Counted from the first letter of the stretch, positions 16,733-26,020 are shown. The stretch is 33,715 bases of DNA from Spirochaetes bacterium GWB1_36_13 (GCA_001829155.1 MIAO01000068.1:1-33715), one strand, 5' to 3'. Made by a program: numbers and translations. The notes: a model not told the origin generated them from the sequence alone.

Positions 16733-17647
16733 ATGAGTGTTCTATATTTTTTTATCGACGGGGTTGGAATAGGGGAAAGAAACAAAACGAACCCGCTTTA
16801 TCGTTTCGGTTTATGGAAGCATCTGATCGGATTAAAAGGACTTACCGCTCAAAAAAAAATCATGAAAAAAAACTATTCGGTTATTCCTGTGGACTCTACT
16901 TTTGGTCAAAAAGGTCTTCCCCAGAGCGCTACCGGACAGACAGCTCTTTTTACAGGGCTCGCGGCACCCAGACTCATCGGGGGGCATGTTACCGGTTTTC
17001 CGGGAGAAAAACTCTCTGAAATGATTCTCAACCACTCTATTTTAAAACAGTTAAAGGAAAAAGGCTTGAAAATCACTTCCGCCAACGCTTATTCACATGA
17101 ATATTTTAAAACCGTGGAAGAAAAAAAAAAGAAGGTTTCAGCCAGTACTCTTACCATTCAAGCCGCCGGCATTCCGATCCGGATGCTCGAAGACCTTGAA
17201 AAAGGCAACGCTGTATTTATGGATATCACTCACCACCTTTTGAAAACAAGAAATAGCGGATTTTTAGAAATATCACCTCGGAAAGCGGGGATGAATCTTA
17301 TCAATATCCTGAATCAGAATGATTTTGTCCTCTATGAATATTTCTGGACCGACTACTGCGGGCACAGGGGCACCCTGAAAGAAAAAAAAGAAATCATTTC
17401 CCATCTCAATGCTTTTTTAAAAACAATTGTCAAAAAAACAGATACCGGAAAACATACGATTATTGTCGCTTCCGATCACGGCAATATTGAATGTTCCAAA
17501 TCCAGAAAACATACGGACAACCCAATCCCCTTAATTGTTTTTTCAAAAAAAGCCTCGGTCAAAAATCTTTTTTATCATGGAGTCAAAGAACTCAGCGATA
17601 TTCCTAATCTGATCATCAAAGGATTTTTATCCAGAGTTTTAAAATGA
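16733..17647 (+). CDS. Alkaline-phosphatase-superfamily metalloenzyme (phosphomutase-like)
   Basis: A 304-residue protein of the metalloenzyme group that includes phosphopentomutase and cofactor-independent phosphoglycerate mutase. Visible metal and catalytic motifs are FFIDGVGIGE at the N-terminus (first metal-binding Asp), SATGQTALFTG near residue 65 (probable Ser/Thr nucleophile), YEYFWTDYCGHRG, ASDHGNIE and KHTDNPIPLIVF at the C-terminus. It is much shorter than cofactor-independent PGM (about 510) and lacks most of its insertion domain; phosphopentomutase (about 390) is also longer. The substrate cannot be told from sequence. There is no signal peptide, so it is cytoplasmic. It converges with the next gene eight bases away. 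Confidence 0.85.
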   Translation: MSVLYFFIDGVGIGERNKTNPLYRFGLWKHLIGLKGLTAQKKIMKKNYSVIPVDSTFGQKGLPQSATGQTALFTGLAAPRLIGGHVTGFPGEKLSEMILNHSILKQLKEKGLKITSANAYSHEYFKTVEEKKKKVSASTLTIQAAGIPIRMLEDLEKGNAVFMDITHHLLKTRNSGFLEISPRKAGMNLINILNQNDFVLYEYFWTDYCGHRGTLKEKKEIISHLNAFLKTIVKKTDTGKHTIIVASDHGNIECSKSRKHTDNPIPLIVFSKKASVKNLFYHGVKELSDIPNLIIKGFLSRVLK

Positions 17648-17655
17648 GCAGGTTT

Positions 17656-18027
17656 TTACCAGTTGTCCCATTTCTTTTTATCTTTTCTTTTCACCAGAGT
17701 ACAGACATTGGAGACACATTTCGGATTTTCATTATGATAGCATCGATAAACCGCAGGGCAGATTTTTTTTTCTTTGCATTTTGTCTTTAAAAATGCTTTC
17801 CAGTATTCTTTGTATTTTTTATTGATTGAAAAGTTTTTTCCACCAGATGAACAAGGACAGCAGGTAGAAATAATCTTCATACAGTCTGAATCTTTTTGAC
17901 AGGATTGAATCTCTTCTAAAGAATATTTATTTTCTTCTTTTTTTTCCTCTTTTGCAAAAGAAGAAAGATAAATCAGGGAAAGAAAGAAAAAAAACAACCC
18001 GGCTGTCAAATAAAATCTCTTTTTCAT
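17656..18027 (-). CDS. Small secreted cysteine-rich protein, function unknown
   Basis: The 123-residue product has a Sec signal peptide (residues 1-25, ending LSSFA), a short Lys/Glu linker and a compact domain with ten cysteines: CQKDSDC, TCCPC, then KTKC, KICPAVYRC, PKCVSNVC. An even number suggests five disulfides in the periplasm or outside the cell. I do not recognise a named family. It is twelve bases downstream of rlmN on the same strand, with AGGAAG overlapping the intergenic gap, so it may be cotranscribed with trmI and rlmN, though its role must be different. Confidence 0.85.
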   Translation of the reverse strand: MKKRFYLTAGLFFFFLSLIYLSSFAKEEKKEENKYSLEEIQSCQKDSDCMKIISTCCPCSSGGKNFSINKKYKEYWKAFLKTKCKEKKICPAVYRCYHNENPKCVSNVCTLVKRKDKKKWDNW

Positions 18028-18039
18028 AAAAACTTCCTG

Positions 18040-19059
18040 TTAAAGCGATTTTGCGGCAAGCTGCCCGCAGGCACCCTGAATATCTTTTCCTTTGCTTTTC
18101 CGCAGGCTGACATCGATTCCAGAATCATTAAAAAAACCTAGAAAATCAATTATTTCTTTTCTGGAAGGCTTTTGATATTCTGAATAAGGATGCGGATTAT
18201 AAGCAATCAGATTGAGGTGAAAAAAAAGATCTCTGGAAAGTTTTTTCAAAGCCATCGCTTCATCCCTCTGGGTATTGATTCCGCCGATTAAAAGATATTC
18301 CAGGGTAATTCTTTTTTTAGTCATTTTTTGATACTGGATAAAAGCTTTTTTAATATCTTCCAGACTGATTGTTTTTGAAAGACCCGGGAAAAGCTTTGCT
18401 CTTTTTTCATCAAAAGAAGAATGATAAGACCATGCCAGCCTGATTTGTTTATAGTCGGACATTTTCATGATTCCATCCGGAATTCCCGCGGTTGAAACCG
18501 TGATATCCCTGTCCGGGAAAGCAAAAAAATCCTTTAAAGTCATTTTATCTAAAACTTCAAAAAGAGCCGGATTTAAAAAAGGCTCTCCCATCCCCATGAA
18601 AACGACATTAGAAAGAGAGTATTCCTTGAGCGCCAGATAAAACTGGTAAAGAATCTCTTCCGCACTCAGGTTTCTTAAAAACCCCATCCCTCCCGTGGCG
18701 CAGAAACCGCAGGCAAGAGGACAGCCCGACTGTGAAGAAAGACAAAGCGTTTCTTTCCCTTTTTCATTGGGAATCAAAACCATCTCCACTGGAAGCTGAT
18801 CTTCTGTTTCCAAAAGAATTTTTTTCGTACCGGGATCATTTTTAGATTCTAAAACTGTTTTGACTGAGAGCGGCTCAAAGAAAAAAGACTGAGTCAGTGA
18901 TTCTCTCAAACCTTTACTCAGATTTCCCATTTCACTGAAAGATGAAACTCTTTTCCGGTAAATCCATTCCAGAATTTGTTTCAGCCTGAATTTTTGCTCG
19001 CCTTTTTCTTCCAGAAAGACTTCCCAGTCTTTGATTGAGAGTGAAAAAACACTTTTCAA
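18040..19059 (-). CDS. rlmN: Dual-specificity RNA C2-adenosine methyltransferase RlmN
   Basis: RlmN is a radical SAM enzyme that methylates C2 of A2503 in 23S rRNA and A37 of some tRNAs. The 339-residue protein has the [4Fe-4S] motif C113-x3-C117-x2-C120 (SGCPLACGFC), MGMGEP, the resolving Cys in TLCLSSQ (C106) and the acceptor Cys in GACGQLA (C331), matching E. coli C118 and C355. The start codon is TTG, overlapping the TGA stop of trmI as TTGA, with AGGAAGGG upstream. This points to translational coupling with trmI. The paralogue Cfr cannot be strictly excluded by eye, but a single housekeeping copy is expected to be RlmN. Confidence 0.94.
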   Translation of the reverse strand: MKSVFSLSIKDWEVFLEEKGEQKFRLKQILEWIYRKRVSSFSEMGNLSKGLRESLTQSFFFEPLSVKTVLESKNDPGTKKILLETEDQLPVEMVLIPNEKGKETLCLSSQSGCPLACGFCATGGMGFLRNLSAEEILYQFYLALKEYSLSNVVFMGMGEPFLNPALFEVLDKMTLKDFFAFPDRDITVSTAGIPDGIMKMSDYKQIRLAWSYHSSFDEKRAKLFPGLSKTISLEDIKKAFIQYQKMTKKRITLEYLLIGGINTQRDEAMALKKLSRDLFFHLNLIAYNPHPYSEYQKPSRKEIIDFLGFFNDSGIDVSLRKSKGKDIQGACGQLAAKSL

Positions 19060-19823
19060 AATCCCTTCCTCGCAAACACAAGATATCCAGTATGCCCTAC
19101 CATCCTGTCTTCAGGACGCAGGCGATAGGGATTGATTTTATATTTTCGAATCAGAAGCTCGGTAATTTCCGGCTCTACAAAAGGGTATTTTTCTATCTCG
19201 ATAATCACATCGTTAATCTGGTTGGTGGTTGGAAGCAGTAAAGCCAGCCCGCCGCCGGGTCTTAAAGCTTCATAAGCGTAACCAATCGCTTTTTGAGGTG
19301 TCTTCAGATCGAGAAAAACAGCGTCCGCATCTTTCTCATCAAAGCCCTCTTCTTCTACATCCCGCACCTTCATATCCACATTATTGCGGATTCCGGCCAT
19401 TTCAAGATTCAAAGCCGCTTTTTGAGAAAATTCCTCGCGTATCTCATAAGTATAAACCCTTCCCTCAGGAGCTGCCGCATAAGCCATAGCCACAGTCAGG
19501 GCGCCGCTTCCTGTTCCGGATTCAATCACCCTGTCCCCATTCCGGATTCCGAGTTTCATCAGGATATAGCCCGCGTCTTTGGGGTAAATAATTTGAGTGT
19601 GTCTTTTGATATTCATAATGATATCATGGAGAGAAGGTTTTAAAATCATCAGATCTTTTTCTTTATGGGTCTGTGTTTTGTCCCCAAAATTGAGTTCTAT
19701 GATCTTGTTGTGATGAATAATCCCGTGGTGAGATGAGAAATGAGCATCTTCTTTCAGGGTAATAAAAAACTTTGCCCCGTCTTCGGGAAAATAAAGATAA
19801 ACTAAAGTACCGGTTTTAATCAT
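19056..19823 (-). CDS. trmI: tRNA (adenine-N1)-methyltransferase, TrmI type (m1A58)
   Basis: A SAM-dependent enzyme predicted to make m1A58 in the T loop of tRNA. The N-terminal barrel domain (about 1-70) is followed by a Rossmann methyltransferase with motif I VIESGTGSGALT, acidic loop YEIREE, motif IV DAVFLDLKTP, then RPGGGLALLLPTTNQ and VGHTGYLVFARK at the end, as in TrmI. The frame is open to an ATG at 19877, but that has no ribosome binding site, while ATG 19823 is preceded by AAAGG at seven bases and matches the family N-terminus; I therefore give 255 residues. It is first in a trmI-rlmN-(cysteine-rich protein) transcript. Confidence 0.9.
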   Translation of the reverse strand: MIKTGTLVYLYFPEDGAKFFITLKEDAHFSSHHGIIHHNKIIELNFGDKTQTHKEKDLMILKPSLHDIIMNIKRHTQIIYPKDAGYILMKLGIRNGDRVIESGTGSGALTVAMAYAAAPEGRVYTYEIREEFSQKAALNLEMAGIRNNVDMKVRDVEEEGFDEKDADAVFLDLKTPQKAIGYAYEALRPGGGLALLLPTTNQINDVIIEIEKYPFVEPEITELLIRKYKINPYRLRPEDRMVGHTGYLVFARKGF

Positions 19824-19980
19824 TGAAAAGCCTTTATTTAGATTGTGGTTATTAAATTTAATAAAAATCTCATTCATTTTTTCTTTTTATAAGTTAAATT
19901 TAAACATTATACTAAAGTTTAATTTTATGTTTTGATAAATTATTTTCTTTGAATTTTTTTATAAAATCCATTACTTTTAA

Positions 19981-20013
19981 ACTGACCGAATTTAATATAT
20001 TTGTTTCGGCAGT
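19981..20013. promoter_or_regulatory. Inverted repeat just upstream of the large regulator gene
   Basis: ACTG-A-CCGAA (19981-19990) pairs with TTCGG-CAGT (20005-20013) with one bulged base and a 14-base AT loop. It ends four bases before the CGGAG ribosome binding site, so it may be an operator or a leader hairpin. Confidence 0.4.
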
Positions 20014-20028
20014 AGTCCGGAGATAAAC

Positions 20029-23000
20029 ATGAATTGGAATGGAAAGACGATTCACCCTAACTTAAAGATTAGCCGTCTTCTTTTTGAAGACGATCTCACT
20101 GTTTTTCACGAAGCTGAAGACATGGAAAGCCATGAAAAACTGATCTTTCAATTGGTGAAAACCCCTAAGCATCATCTGAAAATGGAAGACAGCATCCGTT
20201 TTCATAATGATCTGGATAAACTTCTGGCAATAAAAAACCCGAAGCTTCTCATACCTTTTAAAATAGGTGAACTGGAAGATAATTTTTATCTTTTATCCTC
20301 GAAAGAATCCTTGACCCCTTTGAAGGAATTCTTAAAAACAAAATCTCTCAAACTGACCGACAAAATCAGACTGATGAAAGACGCTTCGGAAGCAGTGCTG
20401 GCTCTTCACCAGCAGGGCATGATTCATGGAATTCTTTCGCCTGAAAGTTTTTTAGTAAAAAAAGGGGCTCAAGCCGAGCTTATTTTAAAAGACACCGCCA
20501 TTAAGCATTTGATTGAGTTTAAAACCGCTTTCCAGCAGCAGAAAATTTATTCTTTTTTTTATTATCTCTCGCCTGAAGAAACCGGATTTCTCAGACGAAA
20601 TATAGACCATCGCAGTGATTTATATTCTCTTGGAGCAGTTTTTTACGAAATTTTGACCGGAAAACCTCCTTTTTATTCTGAAAATCTTTTAAATCTTTTT
20701 CATAAACATCTGGCGGCAGTACCCGAAAAACCTTCTTCTTTCAATTCTGAAATTCTTCCTATCATGGACGAAATTATTCTCAAGCTCCTCTCAAAGGAAC
20801 CGGATGAACGATATCAGAGCGTGGAAGGATTGAAAGAAGACCTGGAAGAAATTCTTTCCAATCCTGAAAACCCCTCTTTTTCGATCGGGCAAAAAGACAG
20901 GAGTGAAAAATTAAACCTCTATGTACAAATGGTGGGCCGCGAAAAAGAACTGACCGTTCTTCAAAATTCCTACCGAACCACCTTAGAATTTTCTCCCCAG
21001 TTTGTCTTTATCAAAGGCAAATCAGGATATGGAAAAACCAAGCTTTTAGAAACTTTTAAAGAAAAAATCATAGCTGAAAACAATATTATTCTTTCTTTCA
21101 AATGTTCAGCTGCCTTTCAAAACATTCCCTACGCGCCTCTTTTTGAAATGTTTAAAGAATATATTCAAAAAAACGGCACGGAAAAAATACTCAATCTTTT
21201 AAAAGATCAAATTGATCATGAGTCTTTTCCTTTTCTCCAAAGCCTTTTCCCTGTCTTAAAAAACGCTTTTCCGGTAAAGCAGTCCCTGCCTGTAGAAACT
21301 TCCGGTTTTGAAAACAAAAAAGACCTTTTAAAATCAATCAACTGGTTTTTAAATCTTGCCGGAACAACCGAAAGGAGCCTTGTTTTTCTGATAGACGATG
21401 TCCAGTGGATGGATAAGGAAAGTCTGGATCTTTTTCATTATCTTTCCCAGTCTTTGTCTTCCACAAAACTTCTTTTCATTTTTGTCATATCCGAAGAATA
21501 TTATTACCAGAAAAATCTGGAAGATACTTTAAAAAAAATCTGCACCCGTTCTCTTTTTCTAAGCCCGATCACTCTTGAAGACTCAAAAGAACTGGTTCAG
21601 AAAACCTTAAACCGGAAAGGGAGTTTTTCCACTTCTTTTTACCAGAAAATATACGACATTTCAAACGGCAACCCCCTGATCATCCAGCAGAGCTTGAAAA
21701 GACTCAAGGAAGCTGAAATCCTTTATTTTGACCGCCACACTTGGCACATCAACGAAGAGCTTTTTGAGCAGTTCCAGCTCAATAACGATATTTATGAACT
21801 TTTAATTCAAAGACTTTCTTCTTTTAATGAACATGAACTGGAAATTCTTTCCATGGCGTCTGTTTTTGGAAAAGAGTTTGAAATCGGACTCTTAAACGGG
21901 CTCTTTTACGCTTATAAAGGGTTTGAGGCTCTGGACAGAGTGATCCGTACTATTGATAAAGCGAAGGAAGAACAGCTGATTGAAGAAAATATTGATAAAG
22001 GCTGTTATTTTTTTGGGCACGATAAAATCAGAGAAACCCTCTACTACCGCCTTTCAGAATCGGAACACAAGGATCTTCATCTGATTTGCGCCGAACTTTT
22101 GGAAAAAGTTTATGAAAATGATATTATCAACAATGTTTATCACATCACCTATCATTACAATAAAACCAATAAAAGAAAAAAATTCCTTTATTACAATGAG
22201 CTGGCCGCACAGATGGCGCTTTCCCAGTATTCAATCCGGGAAGCTTCTTTTTATATGAAAAACGCGATTGACTTTTATTTTGAAAATCAGATCTTTTCTC
22301 CCAAAAACATTGCCCTTCTGATTGAATTTGCAAAAATTCTTCAAATCACAGGAGCGATTGAAGACAGTTTTGTCTATCTGAAAAAAGCCTTGGAACTTTC
22401 CAAAGCCAATAACTGGGAAGAAGAAGACATTCAAATGACGATTCAGATCGGGACAGGTTATTATTTTCAAAACAATATGACTTCGGCGCTGCGTTATTAT
22501 GAAGACGCTTTCAAACTTTCTGAAAAAAGAGGAGAGGAAATTCAGGATGGATACCCCTATGCCCTCATCGGATCACTCAATTATTTTAACTACCAGCTGC
22601 ACGAAGCAGAAAAATATCTGACTAAAGCAATGGAGTACAAACACTCCCTGATTCTTGAAAATGTGATCAGGACTTATGGAATCCGCGCTTGGACCCGAAT
22701 CCTTTTAGGAAGATTCAAGGAAGGATTTGAAGACAGCGAGTATATTGAACAGGCGATCAAGGAAATTGATAACCCCATGGTACTTTCACAAGCGTATCAC
22801 TACTGCTCGATCTGTTATTCATGGAGCGGTCTGGATCCTAAAAAAGCGCTGGTTTATGCCATGAAATCCTACGATTATGCTGAAAAGTCAGAGTATATGC
22901 TCTTTATCTATTCTTCTTTAGCCTCCCGCGCAGTCGCCTATTTTTATCTTGAAAATTATGACGAATCTCTGGAAGTGCTGGAAAGGGCTTTAGAAATATC

Positions 23001-24189
23001 AGAATCCAACCGGATTTTTATCGGCGTCTATATTCTCCATGCCTATCGGGTCAACGCTTATCTCGGAAAAAAAGACTTTAAAAAAGCCAATGAAATTTCT
23101 TCCGTATTTCTAGCCAAAAAAAATCAGATTCCGGAAAAATACGCTGTCTTGACTTTCCTGAAAACCCGGGCTGTTTATCTTTACAGTATCGGGAAAACAG
23201 AAGACGCAATTCTTTATCTCGATGAGGCGCTTGCCCTTTATTATGAGACTGAAATTAATCTGATCGGGGTATTCCTGATCCAGTTTAAAATTTATATTTT
23301 GACTAAAATCGGAGAAACTGAAGAAAAACTCAATCTGACGGAAAAACTTGAGATTTTATTGAAAGAAAAAGACGGAGCCTCCTTTTTTCTGGAAAGGGCA
23401 AAAGTTTTTATTGAAACCATCGAAGAAGTCAAACAGAGGGAAGAAACTCCCGATACCCATAAAGAGCTTAAAACAGGACTGAAAGAACAGTTTCAGCTGG
23501 ATAATATGATTCAGATCAGCCAGATGATTTTCACGATTCTGGACACCAGCGAGCTTCTGATCAAAATCCTGAATAAAATTCTTGAAATCACGGGAGCCGA
23601 AAGAGGCGCAATTCTTTTTTACCACCCTGCCGAGAATCAATGGGAATTCAGGACTCTTTCCAATATCAGCGAGAAAGAAATCAATCTGACTGAAGAAATG
23701 ATCCTGAATATGGAAAAAACAAAGAAAGGATTTGTTTATAACTTAAACAATGAAGAGTCCAAAGAAAAAATCAAGTCTTCTATCTGGGTTCCTTTCTTCA
23801 AAAACAGCCAGTTATTCGGACTTCTTTACCTCGACACAAAACTCATCAGCAATCTTTTTAACGAGCGGGATTTAGAAATCCTCAATGTCTTTACCACCCA
23901 GCTGATTGCAGCCGTCTCGATTGAAAAGAGAAACCCATTGTATCAGACTCCCCAGAAAGAAGAAGCAGTGAAGATTGACCTTTTTGAAAAATACAGGATC
24001 ACGAAAAGGGAAAAAGAAATTATAAGCCTTGTGATTCAAGGCTTTAGAAATACGGATATCAGTAAGCAGCTTTTTGTTTCCCTGATTACGGTTAAAATCC
24101 ATATTCACAATATTTTTGAAAAAACAGGGGTCAAGAACAGAGTGGAACTTTCCAATCTATTCAACGATCAGATAGCGGAGGATGTTTAA
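20029..24189 (+). CDS. Pseudokinase / AAA ATPase / TPR / GAF / LuxR-type regulator
   Basis: A 1386-residue cytoplasmic transcription regulator. Residues of about 10-285 are a protein-kinase fold, recognised by HRSDLYSLGAVFYEILTGKPPF, but the catalytic loop reads IHGILSPES (Asp and Asn missing) and DFG is replaced by DTA, so it is probably inactive. An ATPase module follows (VGREKEL near 302, Walker A GKSGYGKTKL near 330, Walker B VFLIDDVQW near 453). Helical TPR-like repeats fill about 700-1130, a GAF domain about 1165-1310, and a LuxR HTH about 1322-1384 (TKREKEIISLVIQG, SLITVKIHIHNIFEKTG). Related kinase-ATPase-GAF proteins in other bacteria usually end in a histidine kinase; this one ends in a DNA-binding domain. 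GGAG lies upstream. The gene overlaps the next by its last bases. Confidence 0.92.
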   Translation: MNWNGKTIHPNLKISRLLFEDDLTVFHEAEDMESHEKLIFQLVKTPKHHLKMEDSIRFHNDLDKLLAIKNPKLLIPFKIGELEDNFYLLSSKESLTPLKEFLKTKSLKLTDKIRLMKDASEAVLALHQQGMIHGILSPESFLVKKGAQAELILKDTAIKHLIEFKTAFQQQKIYSFFYYLSPEETGFLRRNIDHRSDLYSLGAVFYEILTGKPPFYSENLLNLFHKHLAAVPEKPSSFNSEILPIMDEIILKLLSKEPDERYQSVEGLKEDLEEILSNPENPSFSIGQKDRSEKLNLYVQMVGREKELTVLQNSYRTTLEFSPQFVFIKGKSGYGKTKLLETFKEKIIAENNIILSFKCSAAFQNIPYAPLFEMFKEYIQKNGTEKILNLLKDQIDHESFPFLQSLFPVLKNAFPVKQSLPVETSGFENKKDLLKSINWFLNLAGTTERSLVFLIDDVQWMDKESLDLFHYLSQSLSSTKLLFIFVISEEYYYQKNLEDTLKKICTRSLFLSPITLEDSKELVQKTLNRKGSFSTSFYQKIYDISNGNPLIIQQSLKRLKEAEILYFDRHTWHINEELFEQFQLNNDIYELLIQRLSSFNEHELEILSMASVFGKEFEIGLLNGLFYAYKGFEALDRVIRTIDKAKEEQLIEENIDKGCYFFGHDKIRETLYYRLSESEHKDLHLICAELLEKVYENDIINNVYHITYHYNKTNKRKKFLYYNELAAQMALSQYSIREASFYMKNAIDFYFENQIFSPKNIALLIEFAKILQITGAIEDSFVYLKKALELSKANNWEEEDIQMTIQIGTGYYFQNNMTSALRYYEDAFKLSEKRGEEIQDGYPYALIGSLNYFNYQLHEAEKYLTKAMEYKHSLILENVIRTYGIRAWTRILLGRFKEGFEDSEYIEQAIKEIDNPMVLSQAYHYCSICYSWSGLDPKKALVYAMKSYDYAEKSEYMLFIYSSLASRAVAYFYLENYDESLEVLERALEISESNRIFIGVYILHAYRVNAYLGKKDFKKANEISSVFLAKKNQIPEKYAVLTFLKTRAVYLYSIGKTEDAILYLDEALALYYETEINLIGVFLIQFKIYILTKIGETEEKLNLTEKLEILLKEKDGASFFLERAKVFIETIEEVKQREETPDTHKELKTGLKEQFQLDNMIQISQMIFTILDTSELLIKILNKILEITGAERGAILFYHPAENQWEFRTLSNISEKEINLTEEMILNMEKTKKGFVYNLNNEESKEKIKSSIWVPFFKNSQLFGLLYLDTKLISNLFNERDLEILNVFTTQLIAAVSIEKRNPLYQTPQKEEAVKIDLFEKYRITKREKEIISLVIQGFRNTDISKQLFVSLITVKIHIHNIFEKTGVKNRVELSNLFNDQIAEDV

Positions 24190-24205
24190 AAACAGGAGGC
24201 GCCCG

Positions 24206-25939
24206 ATGAAAGCAATTTGCTGTCTCGTTCTTTTTTTGGTTCCTTTTTCTCTTTTCTCTGCCGATAAAAATGACTATTACCAGCTGATTCAAAAAACATA
24301 TCAAACAGGTCAATATCAGGAAGCTATTTCTAAGATGGAAAAAGCTTTAGATGAATACCCTGATGAAGCTGATTTTTATTCCAACCTCATTTTTTTCTAC
24401 ATGCACGCCAAAGAATATGAAAAAGCCTTCCCTCTCTCTCAAAAAGCTTATCAAAAATTTCCTTCCCATAAATTCGTACTGGATGCTGTGCGCTGGGTAT
24501 GGTCGGAATACGGCTGGAAGTTTTATCGCGAAGGACAAAAGAAAGAAGCCTATGCTCTTTTTGAAAAAAATTACGCTCTTTTCCCGGAAGATATCTACTG
24601 CATTAATGCCTACGGAGTTTTATTAAAAGAAAAAAAAGACTATCCGAAAGCAATTCAAATCTTTGAATCAGGACTGAAAAAACAGCCGGATTTCAATTAT
24701 ATTCTCGAAAACCTTTCTTGGACCTATTATGAATACGGGAGCGAGTTTCTGGATTCGGGCAATCAGGAAAAAGCTTTTTTTTATTTTCAGAAAGCCTTTG
24801 AAAAGGGAAATAAAGAAAATCCTGCCACTTACACTGCCTATCTTTATAAACTTTCCCACTTAAAAAAACTCGATCTGGGAATCAATACCATCCTTCCTGA
24901 AGCCATCCAAAAATTCGGGTTCGCTGATGATGTCTATCAATCCGGTTTCTGGCTTTATTTTCATAATGCCCTCTTTTATCAAGACTCTCTCTTTCAGGAC
25001 AATCATTTTTCAAAAATGCTGAACGCTTTAAAAGACCTCTATCAGTTTTCAACCCGCAAAAAAATGCCTTATATCAACGACCCTCATATCAGTTTTGAGC
25101 AGGCTGCCATCAGTTTATTCAACAATCTTTTAAAAAGCAGTGTTCAAAAAATCTGCCCCTACTGGAGAAAACTCAATTCTCAAGATGAAAAAAAATTGTC
25201 AGAAGCGTTAAAACTTTTAAAAAAAGACTTGCCTAAAAACCTCAATTTTCTTTCCAGCCAGCTTCTGGGATTGACGCTTTACCGGGAAGGCAAAAAAAAA
25301 GAAGCCAGAGCAGAGCTTGAAAAAACTTACCAAATGGCTTTAAAACTGGTTGAGATGGAAAAAGTTGTGATTTCGTTCCCGCTCAAAGGAATGTACTGCG
25401 CAGGCAACAATGAAAGTTTTGACTCCGTGACCCACATGGGGCTGGATCAGTATTCCTATGATTTTTACGGATGTGATGAATCAGGCGATATGCTAAAGAA
25501 TAAAAAAATCAAGCCTGAAAATTCTTCAAATGAAGACTGGCTCGGCTACAATGCTTTGATTTATTCCCCTGTGGAAGGAAAAGTAATCGACAGTCAGGGA
25601 GAAAACCCTGATGACCCTCCCTTTTTAAAAGAGCTTGGGAAGGGAAATTTTATCTACCTTCAATCCTCAGATGGAAAAATCTATGATTTTTATCATCTTA
25701 AACAAGGCTCCCTTCTGGTCCAAAAAGGCGATGAAGTCAAAAAAGATCAGCCGATCGCACGCCTTGGAAACTCAGAATCTTTTTTCCCACACCTTCATTT
25801 TGCCGTTTATTCCAGAGACTGGCTCATCACCTACCCGGTTTATTTTACCAATTACACACTCATAAAAAATGGTAAAAAAGAGAAAGTCAAGGAAGGCCGC
25901 CCCGGAGGAATCGGCGGAATGGATGTGATTTTAAATTGA
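24206..25939 (+). CDS. Secreted TPR protein with C-terminal M23 (LytM) peptidase domain
   Basis: The frame opens at 24182, inside the regulator gene, but AGGAGG and the signal peptide (MKAICCLVLFLVPFSLFSA) place the start at 24206, for 577 residues. About residues 20-390 are TPR-like helical repeats. The C-terminal 170 residues are an M23 domain with all the expected metal ligands: HMGLD near residue 411 (His and Asp) and HLHF near 530, plus YHLKQGS and a GDEVKKDQPIARLGNS lysine-rich strand. M23 enzymes cut peptide bonds in peptidoglycan. The location is periplasmic. The close spacing to the regulator gene suggests one transcript; a link in function is inferred only from that. Confidence 0.9.
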   Translation: MKAICCLVLFLVPFSLFSADKNDYYQLIQKTYQTGQYQEAISKMEKALDEYPDEADFYSNLIFFYMHAKEYEKAFPLSQKAYQKFPSHKFVLDAVRWVWSEYGWKFYREGQKKEAYALFEKNYALFPEDIYCINAYGVLLKEKKDYPKAIQIFESGLKKQPDFNYILENLSWTYYEYGSEFLDSGNQEKAFFYFQKAFEKGNKENPATYTAYLYKLSHLKKLDLGINTILPEAIQKFGFADDVYQSGFWLYFHNALFYQDSLFQDNHFSKMLNALKDLYQFSTRKKMPYINDPHISFEQAAISLFNNLLKSSVQKICPYWRKLNSQDEKKLSEALKLLKKDLPKNLNFLSSQLLGLTLYREGKKKEARAELEKTYQMALKLVEMEKVVISFPLKGMYCAGNNESFDSVTHMGLDQYSYDFYGCDESGDMLKNKKIKPENSSNEDWLGYNALIYSPVEGKVIDSQGENPDDPPFLKELGKGNFIYLQSSDGKIYDFYHLKQGSLLVQKGDEVKKDQPIARLGNSESFFPHLHFAVYSRDWLITYPVYFTNYTLIKNGKKEKVKEGRPGGIGGMDVILN

Positions 25940-25942
25940 TTT

Positions 25943-26015
25943 TTTTTTGAATAAAATATTTTTATATTTTATTATGTTGCAACACAATTACAAATACATA
26001 ATAATTGTGATTTTT
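25943..26015. promoter_or_regulatory. Two AT-rich stem-loops between the M23 gene and the next unit
   Basis: First, AATAAAATAT/ATATTTTATT (25950-25959 with 25964-25973), all A and T, preceded by a T run. Second, CACAATTA/TAATTGTG (25983-25990 with 26002-26009) followed by ATTTTTTC. The second could be a weak terminator for the M23 gene or an operator for the next gene, whose start is about 12 bases on. Confidence 0.35.
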
Positions 26016-26020
26016 TCTTA

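Noticed and set aside
20029-20900. Active serine/threonine kinase
   Set aside because: The catalytic-loop Asp and Asn and the DFG motif are missing, so I call the domain degenerate.
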